NCBI GenBank assembly: GCA_021372615.1
Contig: JAJFUB010000014.1
Span: 1-40,648, forward strand
Length of the DNA stretch: 40,648 nucleotides
Direction of reading: 5' to 3'
Origin: a bacterium
GTDB taxonomy: Bacteria; Armatimonadota; Zipacnadia; Zipacnadales; UBA11051
A program made the translations under genes and the position numbers. Within the stretch, counting starts at the first letter, position 1, and each line of letters opens with the position of its first letter. Of this stretch, positions 16,792 to 24,145 are shown in pieces. Under the pieces are notes generated by a model, which saw only the letters and a program-made list of their open reading frames with translations, made no database searches and was not told the origin of the DNA.

Positions 16792-17457
16792 ATGACCTTT
16801 GCACAACGCCTGCGGACGATCGTCCGCTCGTGGCTCCACGCCCGCCGCGGGCGCTCGACCGACACCGGGAAGCGCGTGGCGGCCATCGTCGCTGACATCG
16901 CGACCGCGGTGAACGAGGCCAAGCTTGCGGCCGCGCACGCGTCGGCCGAGGCCAAGCGCCTGGAGCGCACCCGCGAGCGGACCCGGACCGAGGCCGAGGA
17001 GTGGGCGCGACGGGCGACGGTGGCGCTGGGCAAGGAGCGCGACGACCTGGCGGCCGAGGCGGTCAAGCAGGAGGCCGCGCTGCGGCAGGCGGCCGAGGAC
17101 CTGCAGCCGACCATCAAGGCCCTGCAGGAGCGTGCCACCGATCTGTATGCGCGGGTCCAGCCGCTCGAGACGCGACTGACGGAGGCGCGGCTACGACTGA
17201 CGGAACTGCGGCTCCGCGAGGGTTCGCTGGAGGCGGCCCAGACCGTCCAGGGGGTGCAGGAGCAGTTGGCCGACCCCTGGCGCACCGGGAAGTTTGATGA
17301 GCTGGACCAAGCCATGGACCGCTGGGCGGCCGAGGTGGGAACGCGGGAGCTGATGGAACTCGATCCCATGCAGGCCAAGCTGCGCGTCGTGGACCGGCAC
17401 CTGGCGGAGATCGAGCAGCGCCTGGCGCAACTGCGTCGGGCGGAGCAGAAGCCGTAG
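16792..17457 (+). CDS. PspA/IM30-family membrane-stress protein
   Basis: The 221-residue product is almost wholly helical and coiled-coil, with the PspA/Vipp1 layout. An N-terminal basic amphipathic segment (FAQRLRTIVRSWL) is followed by long heptad helices with the family-typical WARRATVALGKERDDLAAEA stretch (about 68-87), then a FDELDQAMDRWAAEV helix near residue 170. Family members bind stressed inner membranes as ESCRT-III-like polymers. It starts 21 bp after the ankyrin gene with AGGTGAG seven bases upstream, and a hairpin follows its stop. No pspF, pspB or pspC genes are in the window. Its company of ankyrin lipoproteins and anchored TPR/SUMF1 proteins suggests an envelope-maintenance role. 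Sequence identity to PspA looks low, so it may be a divergent branch. Confidence 0.75.
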   Translation: MTFAQRLRTIVRSWLHARRGRSTDTGKRVAAIVADIATAVNEAKLAAAHASAEAKRLERTRERTRTEAEEWARRATVALGKERDDLAAEAVKQEAALRQAAEDLQPTIKALQERATDLYARVQPLETRLTEARLRLTELRLREGSLEAAQTVQGVQEQLADPWRTGKFDELDQAMDRWAAEVGTRELMELDPMQAKLRVVDRHLAEIEQRLAQLRRAEQKP

Positions 17458-17458
17458 C

Positions 17459-17476
17459 GGCGCGATTCATCGCGCC
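17459..17476 (+). terminator. Hairpin after the PspA-like gene
   Basis: GGCGCGAT and ATCGCGCC form a perfect 8-bp inverted repeat with a TC centre, two bases after the stop. A C/G run follows, not a T-run. It could be a partial terminator or a 3'-end stabiliser inside the operon. Confidence 0.4.
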
Positions 17477-17533
17477 CCCGGGGGGCGGGCGGTTACCAGG
17501 CGCGCCAATGCGCACCATCACGGGAGGGGCCAC

Positions 17534-17944
17534 ATGCTGGCCAGCCGAGGAGTCCATGTCGTGCTGGCGCTGGCAGTCGCCATCGTCACACTCTACGCCG
17601 GGAGAGCGCTCAGTCCGTGGCTATACGTGCCGGGACTGGTGCTGTTTGCGCTCCTGGCGATGTCAGCCACCGACCTCATCGAGACCATCGCGATCCAGCG
17701 TGCCTGGCGTGAACTGAAGCGCCACGAGCGTTTCGCGGAGCTACTGGCCGACGCGGACAGGCTACTGGCTGAGGACATGCCCGAGGAAGCCGAGGAGGCC
17801 TACCTGGCGGCCTCGGAGTTGCGCGATGACCCGGCCGTGGTGATTGTCCGGTACATGCAGATGGCGAACCGCTCGCGGGAGATGGGAGACTACAAGGAGG
17901 CCGGCAAGTGGCTCGAGCGGGCCAAGCGTATGACCAGGTCGTAG
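17534..17944 (+). CDS. Small membrane protein with TPR-like cytoplasmic domain
   Basis: The 136-residue product has two closely spaced hydrophobic helices at about 7-25 and 30-48, then a soluble helical region (about 55-135). Alternating Ala/Leu helices there (ELLADADRLLAEDMPEEAEE, AYLAASELRDDP, KEAGKWLERAKRM) resemble one to two tetratricopeptide repeats. GGGAGGGG lies five bases before the ATG. It overlaps the next gene by 37 bp, whose ribosome site is inside its last codons, so the two are translationally linked. Membrane placement plus TPR suggests a docking role for its neighbours. It has no recognised family name. Confidence 0.72.
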   Translation: MLASRGVHVVLALAVAIVTLYAGRALSPWLYVPGLVLFALLAMSATDLIETIAIQRAWRELKRHERFAELLADADRLLAEDMPEEAEEAYLAASELRDDPAVVIVRYMQMANRSREMGDYKEAGKWLERAKRMTRS

Positions 17945-19023
17945 GTCGGCTGGCGGCCTGGGGGGCGCTGTTAGTGGAACGCTACCGCCCCGCGGCGCTG
18001 CGCGGGCTGCAGTGGGCCCGGGAGCGCTACCGGACGCTGCCGCCCTGGTGCCATCAGGCAGTGGCCACCGGGCAGCGACTGGGGGCGCGCGGTCTCGTGC
18101 TCGGCAAGCAGTGGCTGCTGGACTTCCCGGTGCATCCGGTGCGCACGCGGCGGCCCCTCGCGGCGGCGGCGCTGGCCTATGTCGCGCTCCTGGTGCTGTG
18201 CCTGGTGGCCTGGCAGAATGTGATGGTGGACGTCGAGACCAAGCCGGAGCAGAAGCCCTGGGAGAAGGAGATGGCCGAGGCGCCGGACCTGCCGACGAGC
18301 TACGACGTGAACCCCTTCATCCTGATGGCCGGCGACCGAGGCGGATGCCGCAGGCCGGACCAGGGCATGGTGGCCATACCGGCCGGAGCAGTGATCCTGG
18401 GGAGCGACGAGTACGACTTCGGCACCCAGGGCAATGAACTGCCACGCCACCGGGCGAAGGTGGCCGCCTTCGAGATGGACAGGACGGAAGTGACCAACGA
18501 GCAGTTCTACCGGTTCCTCCAGGCGACCGGGGGCGAGATGCCGAAGGCGTGGGGCGGCCGGCCCCCAACGGCAGCCATCGCCTGGCGCCCCGTCGTGGGC
18601 GTCCCCTTCGCCCAGGCGGAGGCCTACGCCGCGTGGGCCGGCAAGCGCCTGCCCACGGAGGCGGAATGGGTGCGGGCCGCACGTGGCGATACGCTGCGCA
18701 CCTACCCGTTTGGCGACATCGAGCGGGACCGTGTGGCCTGCGGCTGGTGGCACATGCCCACCATCGCCGGCTCGATGGACGATGACCGCAGCCTCTATGG
18801 CGTGCGGGACATGACCGGCAATGCGGCCGAATGGACCAGCGACGTGTACCGCACCTTCCCGGGCAATCCGCAGCCCGTGCTCGACGAGACGCAGCGCGTA
18901 GTGAAGGGCAGCAGCTACTGGGGATCGGTGGACGAGGGCCGTTGTGCGGCGCGGGTGGGGGTGCCCCTGTCGGGGGAAGGCAAGCCCGTGGGCATCCGCT
19001 GCGTGCGCAGCCTGGCCCACTGA
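17908..19023 (+). CDS. Membrane-anchored SUMF1/formylglycine-enzyme-like protein lacking the catalytic cysteine
   Basis: The 371-residue product begins at GTG 17908, preceded by a perfect AAGGAGG (17894-17900) seven bases upstream and inside the previous gene. Residues 1-80 are basic and helical, then one transmembrane helix (about 85-108) leaves the rest outside the cytoplasm. Residues about 150-370 are an FGE-sulfatase (SUMF1) domain: GMVAIPAGAVILGSDE, DRTEVTNEQFYRFL, AEAYAAWAGKRLPTEAEWVRAA, MTGNAAEWTSD, RVVKGSSYW, GIRCVRS. True formylglycine enzymes carry a cysteine shortly after the GGS motif. Here that place is SSYWGS, so sulfatase activation is unlikely and a structural or ligand-binding role is more probable. 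No sulfatase gene is in the window. Confidence 0.8.
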   Translation: MARAGQAYDQVVGRLAAWGALLVERYRPAALRGLQWARERYRTLPPWCHQAVATGQRLGARGLVLGKQWLLDFPVHPVRTRRPLAAAALAYVALLVLCLVAWQNVMVDVETKPEQKPWEKEMAEAPDLPTSYDVNPFILMAGDRGGCRRPDQGMVAIPAGAVILGSDEYDFGTQGNELPRHRAKVAAFEMDRTEVTNEQFYRFLQATGGEMPKAWGGRPPTAAIAWRPVVGVPFAQAEAYAAWAGKRLPTEAEWVRAARGDTLRTYPFGDIERDRVACGWWHMPTIAGSMDDDRSLYGVRDMTGNAAEWTSDVYRTFPGNPQPVLDETQRVVKGSSYWGSVDEGRCAARVGVPLSGEGKPVGIRCVRSLAH

Positions 19024-19042
19024 AGCAGACGGAGCGTAGCAG

Positions 19043-19768
19043 ATGTCGGCAGCCATGCGAGCGATGGCAGCGTTCCTGGGCCTGGCGTGGGTGGTCGTGC
19101 TCCCGCTGTGGATGATCGGCGAGAGCATCCCGTCCACGCTGCGGTCCGAACGCGTGCGCGCGGCCGACTGGCAACGGGCCATGCAGGCCGAGATGGACCT
19201 GCCGCACCGTTGGCAGTCCGGTCATGGCCGCCCGCCCCTGCTGCCCGTGGATGGCAAGCTGTCGTGCCGGGGCTCCCAGGTACTGCTGACAGGCACCGCG
19301 CTCGTCCCGGGGACGTTCCGCACCGACAGCATCGCGCTGGCGGTGGCGGGGCCGGGGGACCCCGAGGCCCCCTATGTTCCCCCCCGGCCGCCGCTGATCC
19401 CCTTCCTGGGGCCGCCGCCCGAGAAGATCATCCCCACCCAGGTCCTGGAGCTGTGTTGCGGCATACAGCAACCCGGAGAGGCGCAGCGCCAGGGCCTCCG
19501 CGTCCGCTATGCGAAGTACGAACTGACGGTGTTCGGCGCCGATGCCGAGACGCCGCTGTTCCCCCCGGCCAACGTCTGGCATAGCGGGATGGATGACGCA
19601 GCGCCGGTGCTCGCGCTGGCAGTGCAGGACAACCACGTACAGGTGCGGCTCAATGGCCGCCTGGAGTTGGACTTCCACACGACGGCGCCGCTGCCGGGCG
19701 CGGTGGGAGTGACAGCCCGCGACGGGGCGCTACTGCTGGGCCGGATCGAGGTGACGCGCCCCCGCTAA
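19043..19768 (+). CDS. Signal-anchored beta-sandwich (lectin-fold-like) protein
   Basis: The 241-residue product has an N-terminal hydrophobic helix (about 9-28) without a clear cleavage site, so it is probably an anchor. The rest is a beta-rich extracytoplasmic domain with a Pro-rich loop (YVPPRPPLIPFLGPPPE). The closing strands VQVRLNGRLELDF and GAVGVTARDGALLLGRIEV are the pattern seen in concanavalin/LamG-like and DUF1080-like folds. The start has GGAG eight bases upstream. It is followed after one base by the next gene, which has the same kind of ending, so the pair probably arose as paralogues. No enzyme motif was seen; fold assignment is inference. Confidence 0.62.
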   Translation: MSAAMRAMAAFLGLAWVVVLPLWMIGESIPSTLRSERVRAADWQRAMQAEMDLPHRWQSGHGRPPLLPVDGKLSCRGSQVLLTGTALVPGTFRTDSIALAVAGPGDPEAPYVPPRPPLIPFLGPPPEKIIPTQVLELCCGIQQPGEAQRQGLRVRYAKYELTVFGADAETPLFPPANVWHSGMDDAAPVLALAVQDNHVQVRLNGRLELDFHTTAPLPGAVGVTARDGALLLGRIEVTRPR

Positions 19769-19769
19769 G

Positions 19770-21203
19770 ATGCGCACCCGCAGCCGCCTGGCCATTGCAC
19801 TCGGCAGTATCCTCTGGCTCCTGGGCCTGTCATGCCTGATCGTCTGGCACCAGATCTGGGCGCCCGTCTTCGCCGCCCCCGGGCAGACGACGAGCACTGT
19901 CACCCCCTACTACGCAAACGACCCCGGCGGCTCGTTCCGCGACGACTTCGATGCCAATGAGCCCCTGGAGCGCCGGGAGGTGGACATCGTCCACCCGCGG
20001 CACGGCCCCTTCGCCTGCGAAGCCGATACTCCGGGCGGCGGGCAGGCGCGGCTGACGGGCGGGGCCCTGATGGCCGCCACCCGGCCCGTGCAGGACGGGA
20101 CCGTGTCGGTGCGGTTCAGCCACCCCGACGGCGGCGACCCGACGGCCGGCGTCTTCGTCACCGTCTTCGGCCGCGTGCAGGAGGAGACGCAGCCGACGCG
20201 GCGCGACCTGCTCCCCTACCAGACCGGCTACGCCTTCGAGTGGGACATGCACGATGGGCGCCAGCGACTGTGGGCGGGCAACACGCTCCTGGCCGAGCGC
20301 CCGGCCCCCGGTGACAGCCATCCGCACAGTCTCGCCCTGGTCATGCAGGGCGCTGCGCTCGAGGGCCTGGTGGATGGCGCTGTGGCCCTGCAGGCCAGCG
20401 ACAGCCGCTACCAGACCGGCCTGGTCGGGTTCGGGGGCCACGGGCGGCTGCCGATCGTCTTCACGCGGTTCGAGCTGGCGCGGCCGGGCCAGGGCGGCCC
20501 CAAGCCACCGGTGGATGTGGGGGCGCCCTTCGGCCTCACCGAGGCTTTCAACGGCCTGGGCGACGAGCCGGAACAGGACAGGAACAAGGAGACGTACTCG
20601 TACGGCAGCTCGGGCAAGCCGATTGTCTACAGGCCCTGGTATGCTGTGCACGGGAGCTACGGCCAGAATGTGCGCCGCCGCCGCGACGGCGTGAATCAGG
20701 TGGTATTGGCCGAGTGCTTCTATCTGCCGATTGACAGCAAGCACGCCCGGACCTGCACCGTCACGGCCTCCTGCGGCCGCATCCGCCTGATGCCCCGCGA
20801 GCAGGCCTACACGCCATCCCTCGAGCACGCCACCGTCAGCACGTTACTGGTGAGGGTCCAGTCCGCCGATGCGCCCCTGGCGGGGTGTTACGGTCTGGAC
20901 TACGACTGGCAGCAGCAGAGGCTGCGGCTCTTCCGGTCGGACGCCACCGGCCCGCCGTCGCGGGAGCGCTGGCCGCGGCGGACGCCGACACGGCGCGTGG
21001 AACTGAAGGCCGCCCGGGTAGCGCCTGCGGTGGACCCGGCGCTGCTGGTGCTGTCGGTCCAGGGCACGACGATCAGCGGCGGCGTCCAGGGGCAGCCGCT
21101 GCTCACAGCAGTGGACGCAACGTACGCGCAGGGCTACGTGGGCTTCGGCGCCGCCGAAGACACCACGGCGGTGTTCGACTGGGTGAGGATGACGGGGGAG
21201 TAG
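19770..21203 (+). CDS. Signal-anchored protein with two concanavalin/LamG-like domains
   Basis: The 477-residue product starts one base after the preceding stop (TAAG-ATG), so translation is coupled. An N-terminal hydrophobic helix (about 7-32) is followed by two similar beta-sandwich halves. The first is about 55-240, ending LVGFGGHGRLPIVFTRFEL. The second is about 270-477, ending GYVGFGAAEDTTAVFDWVRM. Both endings are the typical last strands of LamG/DUF1080-like domains that often bind glycans. It closes the envelope cluster that began with the ankyrin lipoproteins. Carbohydrate or surface binding is likely; no catalytic residues were identified. Confidence 0.65.
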   Translation: MRTRSRLAIALGSILWLLGLSCLIVWHQIWAPVFAAPGQTTSTVTPYYANDPGGSFRDDFDANEPLERREVDIVHPRHGPFACEADTPGGGQARLTGGALMAATRPVQDGTVSVRFSHPDGGDPTAGVFVTVFGRVQEETQPTRRDLLPYQTGYAFEWDMHDGRQRLWAGNTLLAERPAPGDSHPHSLALVMQGAALEGLVDGAVALQASDSRYQTGLVGFGGHGRLPIVFTRFELARPGQGGPKPPVDVGAPFGLTEAFNGLGDEPEQDRNKETYSYGSSGKPIVYRPWYAVHGSYGQNVRRRRDGVNQVVLAECFYLPIDSKHARTCTVTASCGRIRLMPREQAYTPSLEHATVSTLLVRVQSADAPLAGCYGLDYDWQQQRLRLFRSDATGPPSRERWPRRTPTRRVELKAARVAPAVDPALLVLSVQGTTISGGVQGQPLLTAVDATYAQGYVGFGAAEDTTAVFDWVRMTGE

Positions 21204-21224
21204 CGCGAGAGGGTGCACCACGCC

Positions 21225-21587
21225 ATGAGTGACGACCAGCCGACGTACACGACGCTGGATGGCTCGCTGATCCGCGAGATCATTCGCCCCGAGCGGCAGG
21301 GCAGCCGCCACCTGAGCCTGGCCGAGGCCACGATCGCGCCCGGCCAGTCCACGACGCGCCACCGCCACCGGCAGTCCGAGGAGGTCTACTTCGTGCTAAG
21401 CGGCGAGGGGATCGTCGAGGTGGCCGCGCGGCAGCAGCCGGTGCAGACGGGCGACGCGGTGCTCATCCCCCCCGGCGCCGAGCACCGCGCCACCTGCCTG
21501 AGCAACACCCCCCTCCGCCTCCTGTGCCTCTGCAGCCCGCCCTACCAGCACGAGGACACGGAGCTGACGGAGGGAGTCGTGGTGTAG
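21225..21587 (+). CDS. Small single-domain cupin
   Basis: The 120-residue product is a one-barrel cupin. Motif 1 runs from PGQSTTRHRHRQSEEVYFVL to GEG, with metal ligands His46, His48 and Glu52/53. Motif 2, near residues 76-88, is GDAVLIPPGAEHR with His87. Such proteins act as small metal-dependent isomerases, dioxygenases or sugar-binding modules, and substrate cannot be inferred. ATG 21225 is used; a GTG at 21213 directly abuts the GAGAGGG ribosome site and is too close. The final 111 bp recur at 22753-22863, and a copy of the dispersed inverted-repeat end begins nine bases after the stop. Confidence 0.88.
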   Translation: MSDDQPTYTTLDGSLIREIIRPERQGSRHLSLAEATIAPGQSTTRHRHRQSEEVYFVLSGEGIVEVAARQQPVQTGDAVLIPPGAEHRATCLSNTPLRLLCLCSPPYQHEDTELTEGVVV

Positions 21588-21596
21588 CGGGACGGG

Positions 21597-21621
21597 GAGT
21601 TAAGTATGGTGTCCCCGAGAT
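21597..21621 (+). repeat. Solo end of the TTAAGTATGGTGTCCCC repeat family
   Basis: The core TTAAGTATGGTGTCCCC preceded by GAG lies nine bases after the cupin stop. The same cupin-end-plus-repeat arrangement recurs at 22753-22891. From memory this core resembles short intergenic repeats found near REP-type (Y1) transposases in other bacteria; no transposase is present here. Confidence 0.85.
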
Positions 21622-21710
21622 TCCGGGATTCCCGAGATGCCTGATCTCCGGGATCAGACATGACGGGTGCGTTCGAATGGGCGCAGGTTAGCCCGGGTGG
21701 GAGGGTCCTC

Positions 21711-22577
21711 GTGTCTACACGCGAAGCCATTGCCGCCATACGCAAGCGTATGGAGAGACTACAACCGGTGGTTCTCCTGTGGCAAGATAGCCAGCACGAA
21801 CAGGCGTCGGCCTGGGCGGACGTGTGTCCCCTTGATGACAGTACCGTAGCTCTGGCACCGATCCGCGGGACCAAAGGCATTCCGGGTGGCGTCTTCCAGG
21901 CCCGAGTCGTGTTCACAGTACCCCACTCATCAACCGTCATGGAGATTGCGGGGACAGCTTCTCGCGAGGAACTGCCGCCCTTGCACACCGGACTGACGAA
22001 GGCCCTCTCAATGGGGTCACACGGCGGCCCGTGGTCTCGAGACGTCGGCCTGTCTGAGGCAGTGAGAATGGTAGTCGATGGCGCACGGGAGTGCGCTATT
22101 GGCGCCTGTCCGCCTTCGCACTTGGCCGAACTGGGTCTGCGCGTACCCTTCAGCCTCCCGTTCACCGATGCAGCCTCACTGGACACGGCTTCGCGTCTGC
22201 TGGAGGAGACGCTGTACGATCCGTGCTGGATCGACCATGATGAGAGTCAGCAGCAAGTGCGACTGAAGCTCTGGGAGGTGGACGCCGGAATATGCCGCCA
22301 CGGTATGTGTGCTGCCGTGCCCTGGGAACTGGAGATCAACTCAGTCGTATCGTTGCGAGTCCGCGATGAGACAGCTCTCGGTATGGTCGACTTCTGGGGC
22401 ATGACCTATACCTCACGTTCCCAGGTCATGCGTTTCCGGCGTAGACCTAGGTTTGGCCTGACCACTTGGAGGTATCCGCTTGTGGAACTGCGGGTAGCAG
22501 GGCTTGAGGGCGCTGTGCGCTCCTGCGGTCAAGCCACATGGGCGTGGGCGGAGAGCGACAGGGCGCGATCGCGGTAG
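21711..22577 (+). CDS. Orphan protein inside the cupin 3'-end duplication
   Basis: No family was recognised. The ATG at 21660 has no ribosome site and directly follows a small hairpin (CTGATC/GATCAG, 21641-21657), whereas GTG 21711 has GGGAGGG about six bases upstream. I therefore prefer 288 residues over 305. The protein is soluble, without signal or membrane helix, and mixed alpha/beta. It has a Cys/Trp-rich middle (YDPCWIDHDES, WEVDAGICRHGMC) and an Arg-rich stretch near RSQVMRFRRRPRFG. Codon third positions contain visibly more A/T than adjacent genes, which suggests recent acquisition. It is flanked by direct copies of the cupin 3' end and by repeat ends. A selfish-element protein, a nuclease or a cargo protein are all possible; none is supported by a motif. 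Confidence 0.55.
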   Translation: MSTREAIAAIRKRMERLQPVVLLWQDSQHEQASAWADVCPLDDSTVALAPIRGTKGIPGGVFQARVVFTVPHSSTVMEIAGTASREELPPLHTGLTKALSMGSHGGPWSRDVGLSEAVRMVVDGARECAIGACPPSHLAELGLRVPFSLPFTDAASLDTASRLLEETLYDPCWIDHDESQQQVRLKLWEVDAGICRHGMCAAVPWELEINSVVSLRVRDETALGMVDFWGMTYTSRSQVMRFRRRPRFGLTTWRYPLVELRVAGLEGAVRSCGQATWAWAESDRARSR

Positions 22578-22701
22578 CAGAGAGCGATGGCCTCAACCTG
22601 CCAGAGCGGGAACGCCTGTGACAGGCTCTACGCCGTGACGGCCACTGCGTCCAGCGACTACTTGCGGGACTACCGCCCGCCCGGCAACCAGCGTTGACGC
22701 A

Positions 22702-22891
22702 GTTGGGGGACGCCATACTTGACTCGCGCCGTCGGGGCAGGGGCATGCGAGGGCCGAACACCGCGCCACCTGCCTGAGCAGCACCCCGCTCCGCCTCCTA
22801 TGCCTCTGCAGCCCACCCTACCAGCACGAGGACACGGAGTTGACGGACGAGGTTGTGGCGTAGGGGGAGTTAAGTATGGTGTTCCCGAAAT
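22702..22891 (+). repeat. Inverted-repeat element enclosing the duplicated cupin 3' end
   Basis: The left end (22702-22725, GGGGGACGCCATACTTGACTC, here with a few changes) and the right end (22867-22891, core TTAAGTATGGTGTTCCC) are reverse complements with some mismatches. The left end continues as CGCGCCGTCGGGGCAGGGGC, nearly the same as the inside of the element at 26132-26234. Here, however, the interior carries 111 bp of cupin coding sequence. The right end runs straight into the AGAGGAGG ribosome site of the next gene. Confidence 0.75.
22753..22863 (+). pseudogene. Duplicated cupin 3'-end fragment
   Basis: This 111-bp stretch aligns without gaps to 21477-21587, with about 11 mismatches (about 90 percent identity by hand). 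It encodes the same last 36 residues with few changes (Asn to Ser, Glu-Gly to Asp-Glu, Val to Ala at the end). Most differences are silent, so the copy evolved under protein-level selection before arriving here. It has no start codon, metal ligands or barrel and cannot be functional. It mirrors the purH fragment at 5670-5817. Confidence 0.85.
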
Positions 22892-22905
22892 AGAGGAGGC
22901 GTGGC

Positions 22906-23946
22906 GTGACATCGAAGGAGCGCGTGCTGCGTAGCATTCGCCACGAAGCGGTGGACCGGACGCCCTATTACTACCTGGGGGGCCGCGTGGATGCGGCGCT
23001 GGCTCAGCGTCTGGGGGTGGCGGCGGGGGACAGCGAGGCATTGCTGCGATGCCTGGGCGCCGATGTGCGGTATGTGTGGCCGCGGCTGGTCCAGGCTCCC
23101 GGTGAAGTGCGGTACGGGTACAACTGCGGGGCCGTGCATGCCCGGCTGCACAACCAGCCGGGGGGACAGGGGCCAGCCATCTACCCCGTCGGCACGGCGC
23201 AGAACGTCGCGGACCTCGACCAGTGGCGCTGGCCCGACCCGGACTGGTTCGACTACGACGTTCCTGCCGACGTGGCCGCCGCCTGGCGCGACCAGGCGGT
23301 GGTGGCCTATGACATGGGCATCCTCTTCCTGTTCGCCATGGGCGTGCGCGGCCTGGAGCAGCTCATGATGGACATGGCGTGCGAGCCTGATCTGGCGCAC
23401 GAGGTGTTCCGGCGCATCGCGGAGTTCAACCTGGAGCGCACGCGGCGCTTCCTGACGGCGAATGCCGGGCTGATTGACATCCTGGGGCTGGGCGACGATG
23501 TGGCCGGCCAGGGCGGCATGGTCATCAGCCCGGCCATGTGGCGGGAGTACATGAAGCCCCACCTGCAGCGAATGGTTGACCTGTGCCGCGAGTTCGCGGT
23601 CATCCCCTACTTCCACGGGTGCGGGGGCTTCCGCGACCTGTACCCGGACTTCATCGAGATGGGCATCGCGTGCACGGGCAGGCTGCAGACCGAGGCCAGG
23701 GGGAACGACCTGGGGGACGTCAAGCGCCGGTTCGGGCGGGACCTGTGCCTGTGGGGCGGCATTGACGGGCAGCAGGTGACGGTGCGAGGCACGCCCGATG
23801 AGGTGCGCGACCACGTGCGAGCGGTGCTGCGCATCGGGGCGCCCGGCGGCGGCTTTGTCGCGGGCCCCACCCACAGCTTCACCGAGGACACCCCGATCGA
23901 GAACATCGTGGCGGTGTACGAGGTCCTGCGCCAGGCGGCTGAGTGA
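22906..23946 (+). CDS. Uroporphyrinogen decarboxylase-family protein (UroD/MtaA-like)
   Basis: The 346-residue product has the UroD TIM-barrel signature: N-terminal SKERVLRSIRHEAVDRTPYY, a central GVRGLEQLMMDM segment, DILGLGDDVAGQGGMVISP, FHGCGGFRDLYPDFIEMG (the HxCG-type metal/substrate loop), and the end motif PGGGFVAGPTHSF with the final ENIVAVYE helix. Such paralogues in carbohydrate-rich genomes are usually not heme enzymes. Many relate to corrinoid methyltransferases or have unknown substrates. The start is GTG 22906 with GGAGG six bases upstream, right after the repeat element. There are no other heme genes nearby, so a role outside heme synthesis is likely. Confidence 0.85.
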   Translation: MTSKERVLRSIRHEAVDRTPYYYLGGRVDAALAQRLGVAAGDSEALLRCLGADVRYVWPRLVQAPGEVRYGYNCGAVHARLHNQPGGQGPAIYPVGTAQNVADLDQWRWPDPDWFDYDVPADVAAAWRDQAVVAYDMGILFLFAMGVRGLEQLMMDMACEPDLAHEVFRRIAEFNLERTRRFLTANAGLIDILGLGDDVAGQGGMVISPAMWREYMKPHLQRMVDLCREFAVIPYFHGCGGFRDLYPDFIEMGIACTGRLQTEARGNDLGDVKRRFGRDLCLWGGIDGQQVTVRGTPDEVRDHVRAVLRIGAPGGGFVAGPTHSFTEDTPIENIVAVYEVLRQAAE

Positions 23947-24145
23947 GCACCGCCGGGACGCGCCGTCGGTACGCAGCCAGTTATCCCCAGACCGGCCATG
24001 CTTGGAAGGTAAACATACCCTCTTAGGCGAATGCCACCAGTAGCAGTGGGTGCCAAGCGTCGTCGCCCTCGCCGTTGCCATCTCGTTCGCAGCGCTCACA
24101 CGTCCGGGCACTTGCTGCCATGTTCCCGTTTGGGAGGTGTTCGGC

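Noticed and set aside
15040-16938. A 632-codon minus-strand frame across the ankyrin genes
   Set aside because: Ankyrin consensus repeats on the plus strand are unmistakable; the antisense frame only mirrors their periodicity.
22906-23946. Assigning the gene as true heme-pathway hemE
   Set aside because: Sequence around the HGCGG loop is closer to the diverse UroD-like/MtaA-type paralogues, and no other heme genes are nearby.
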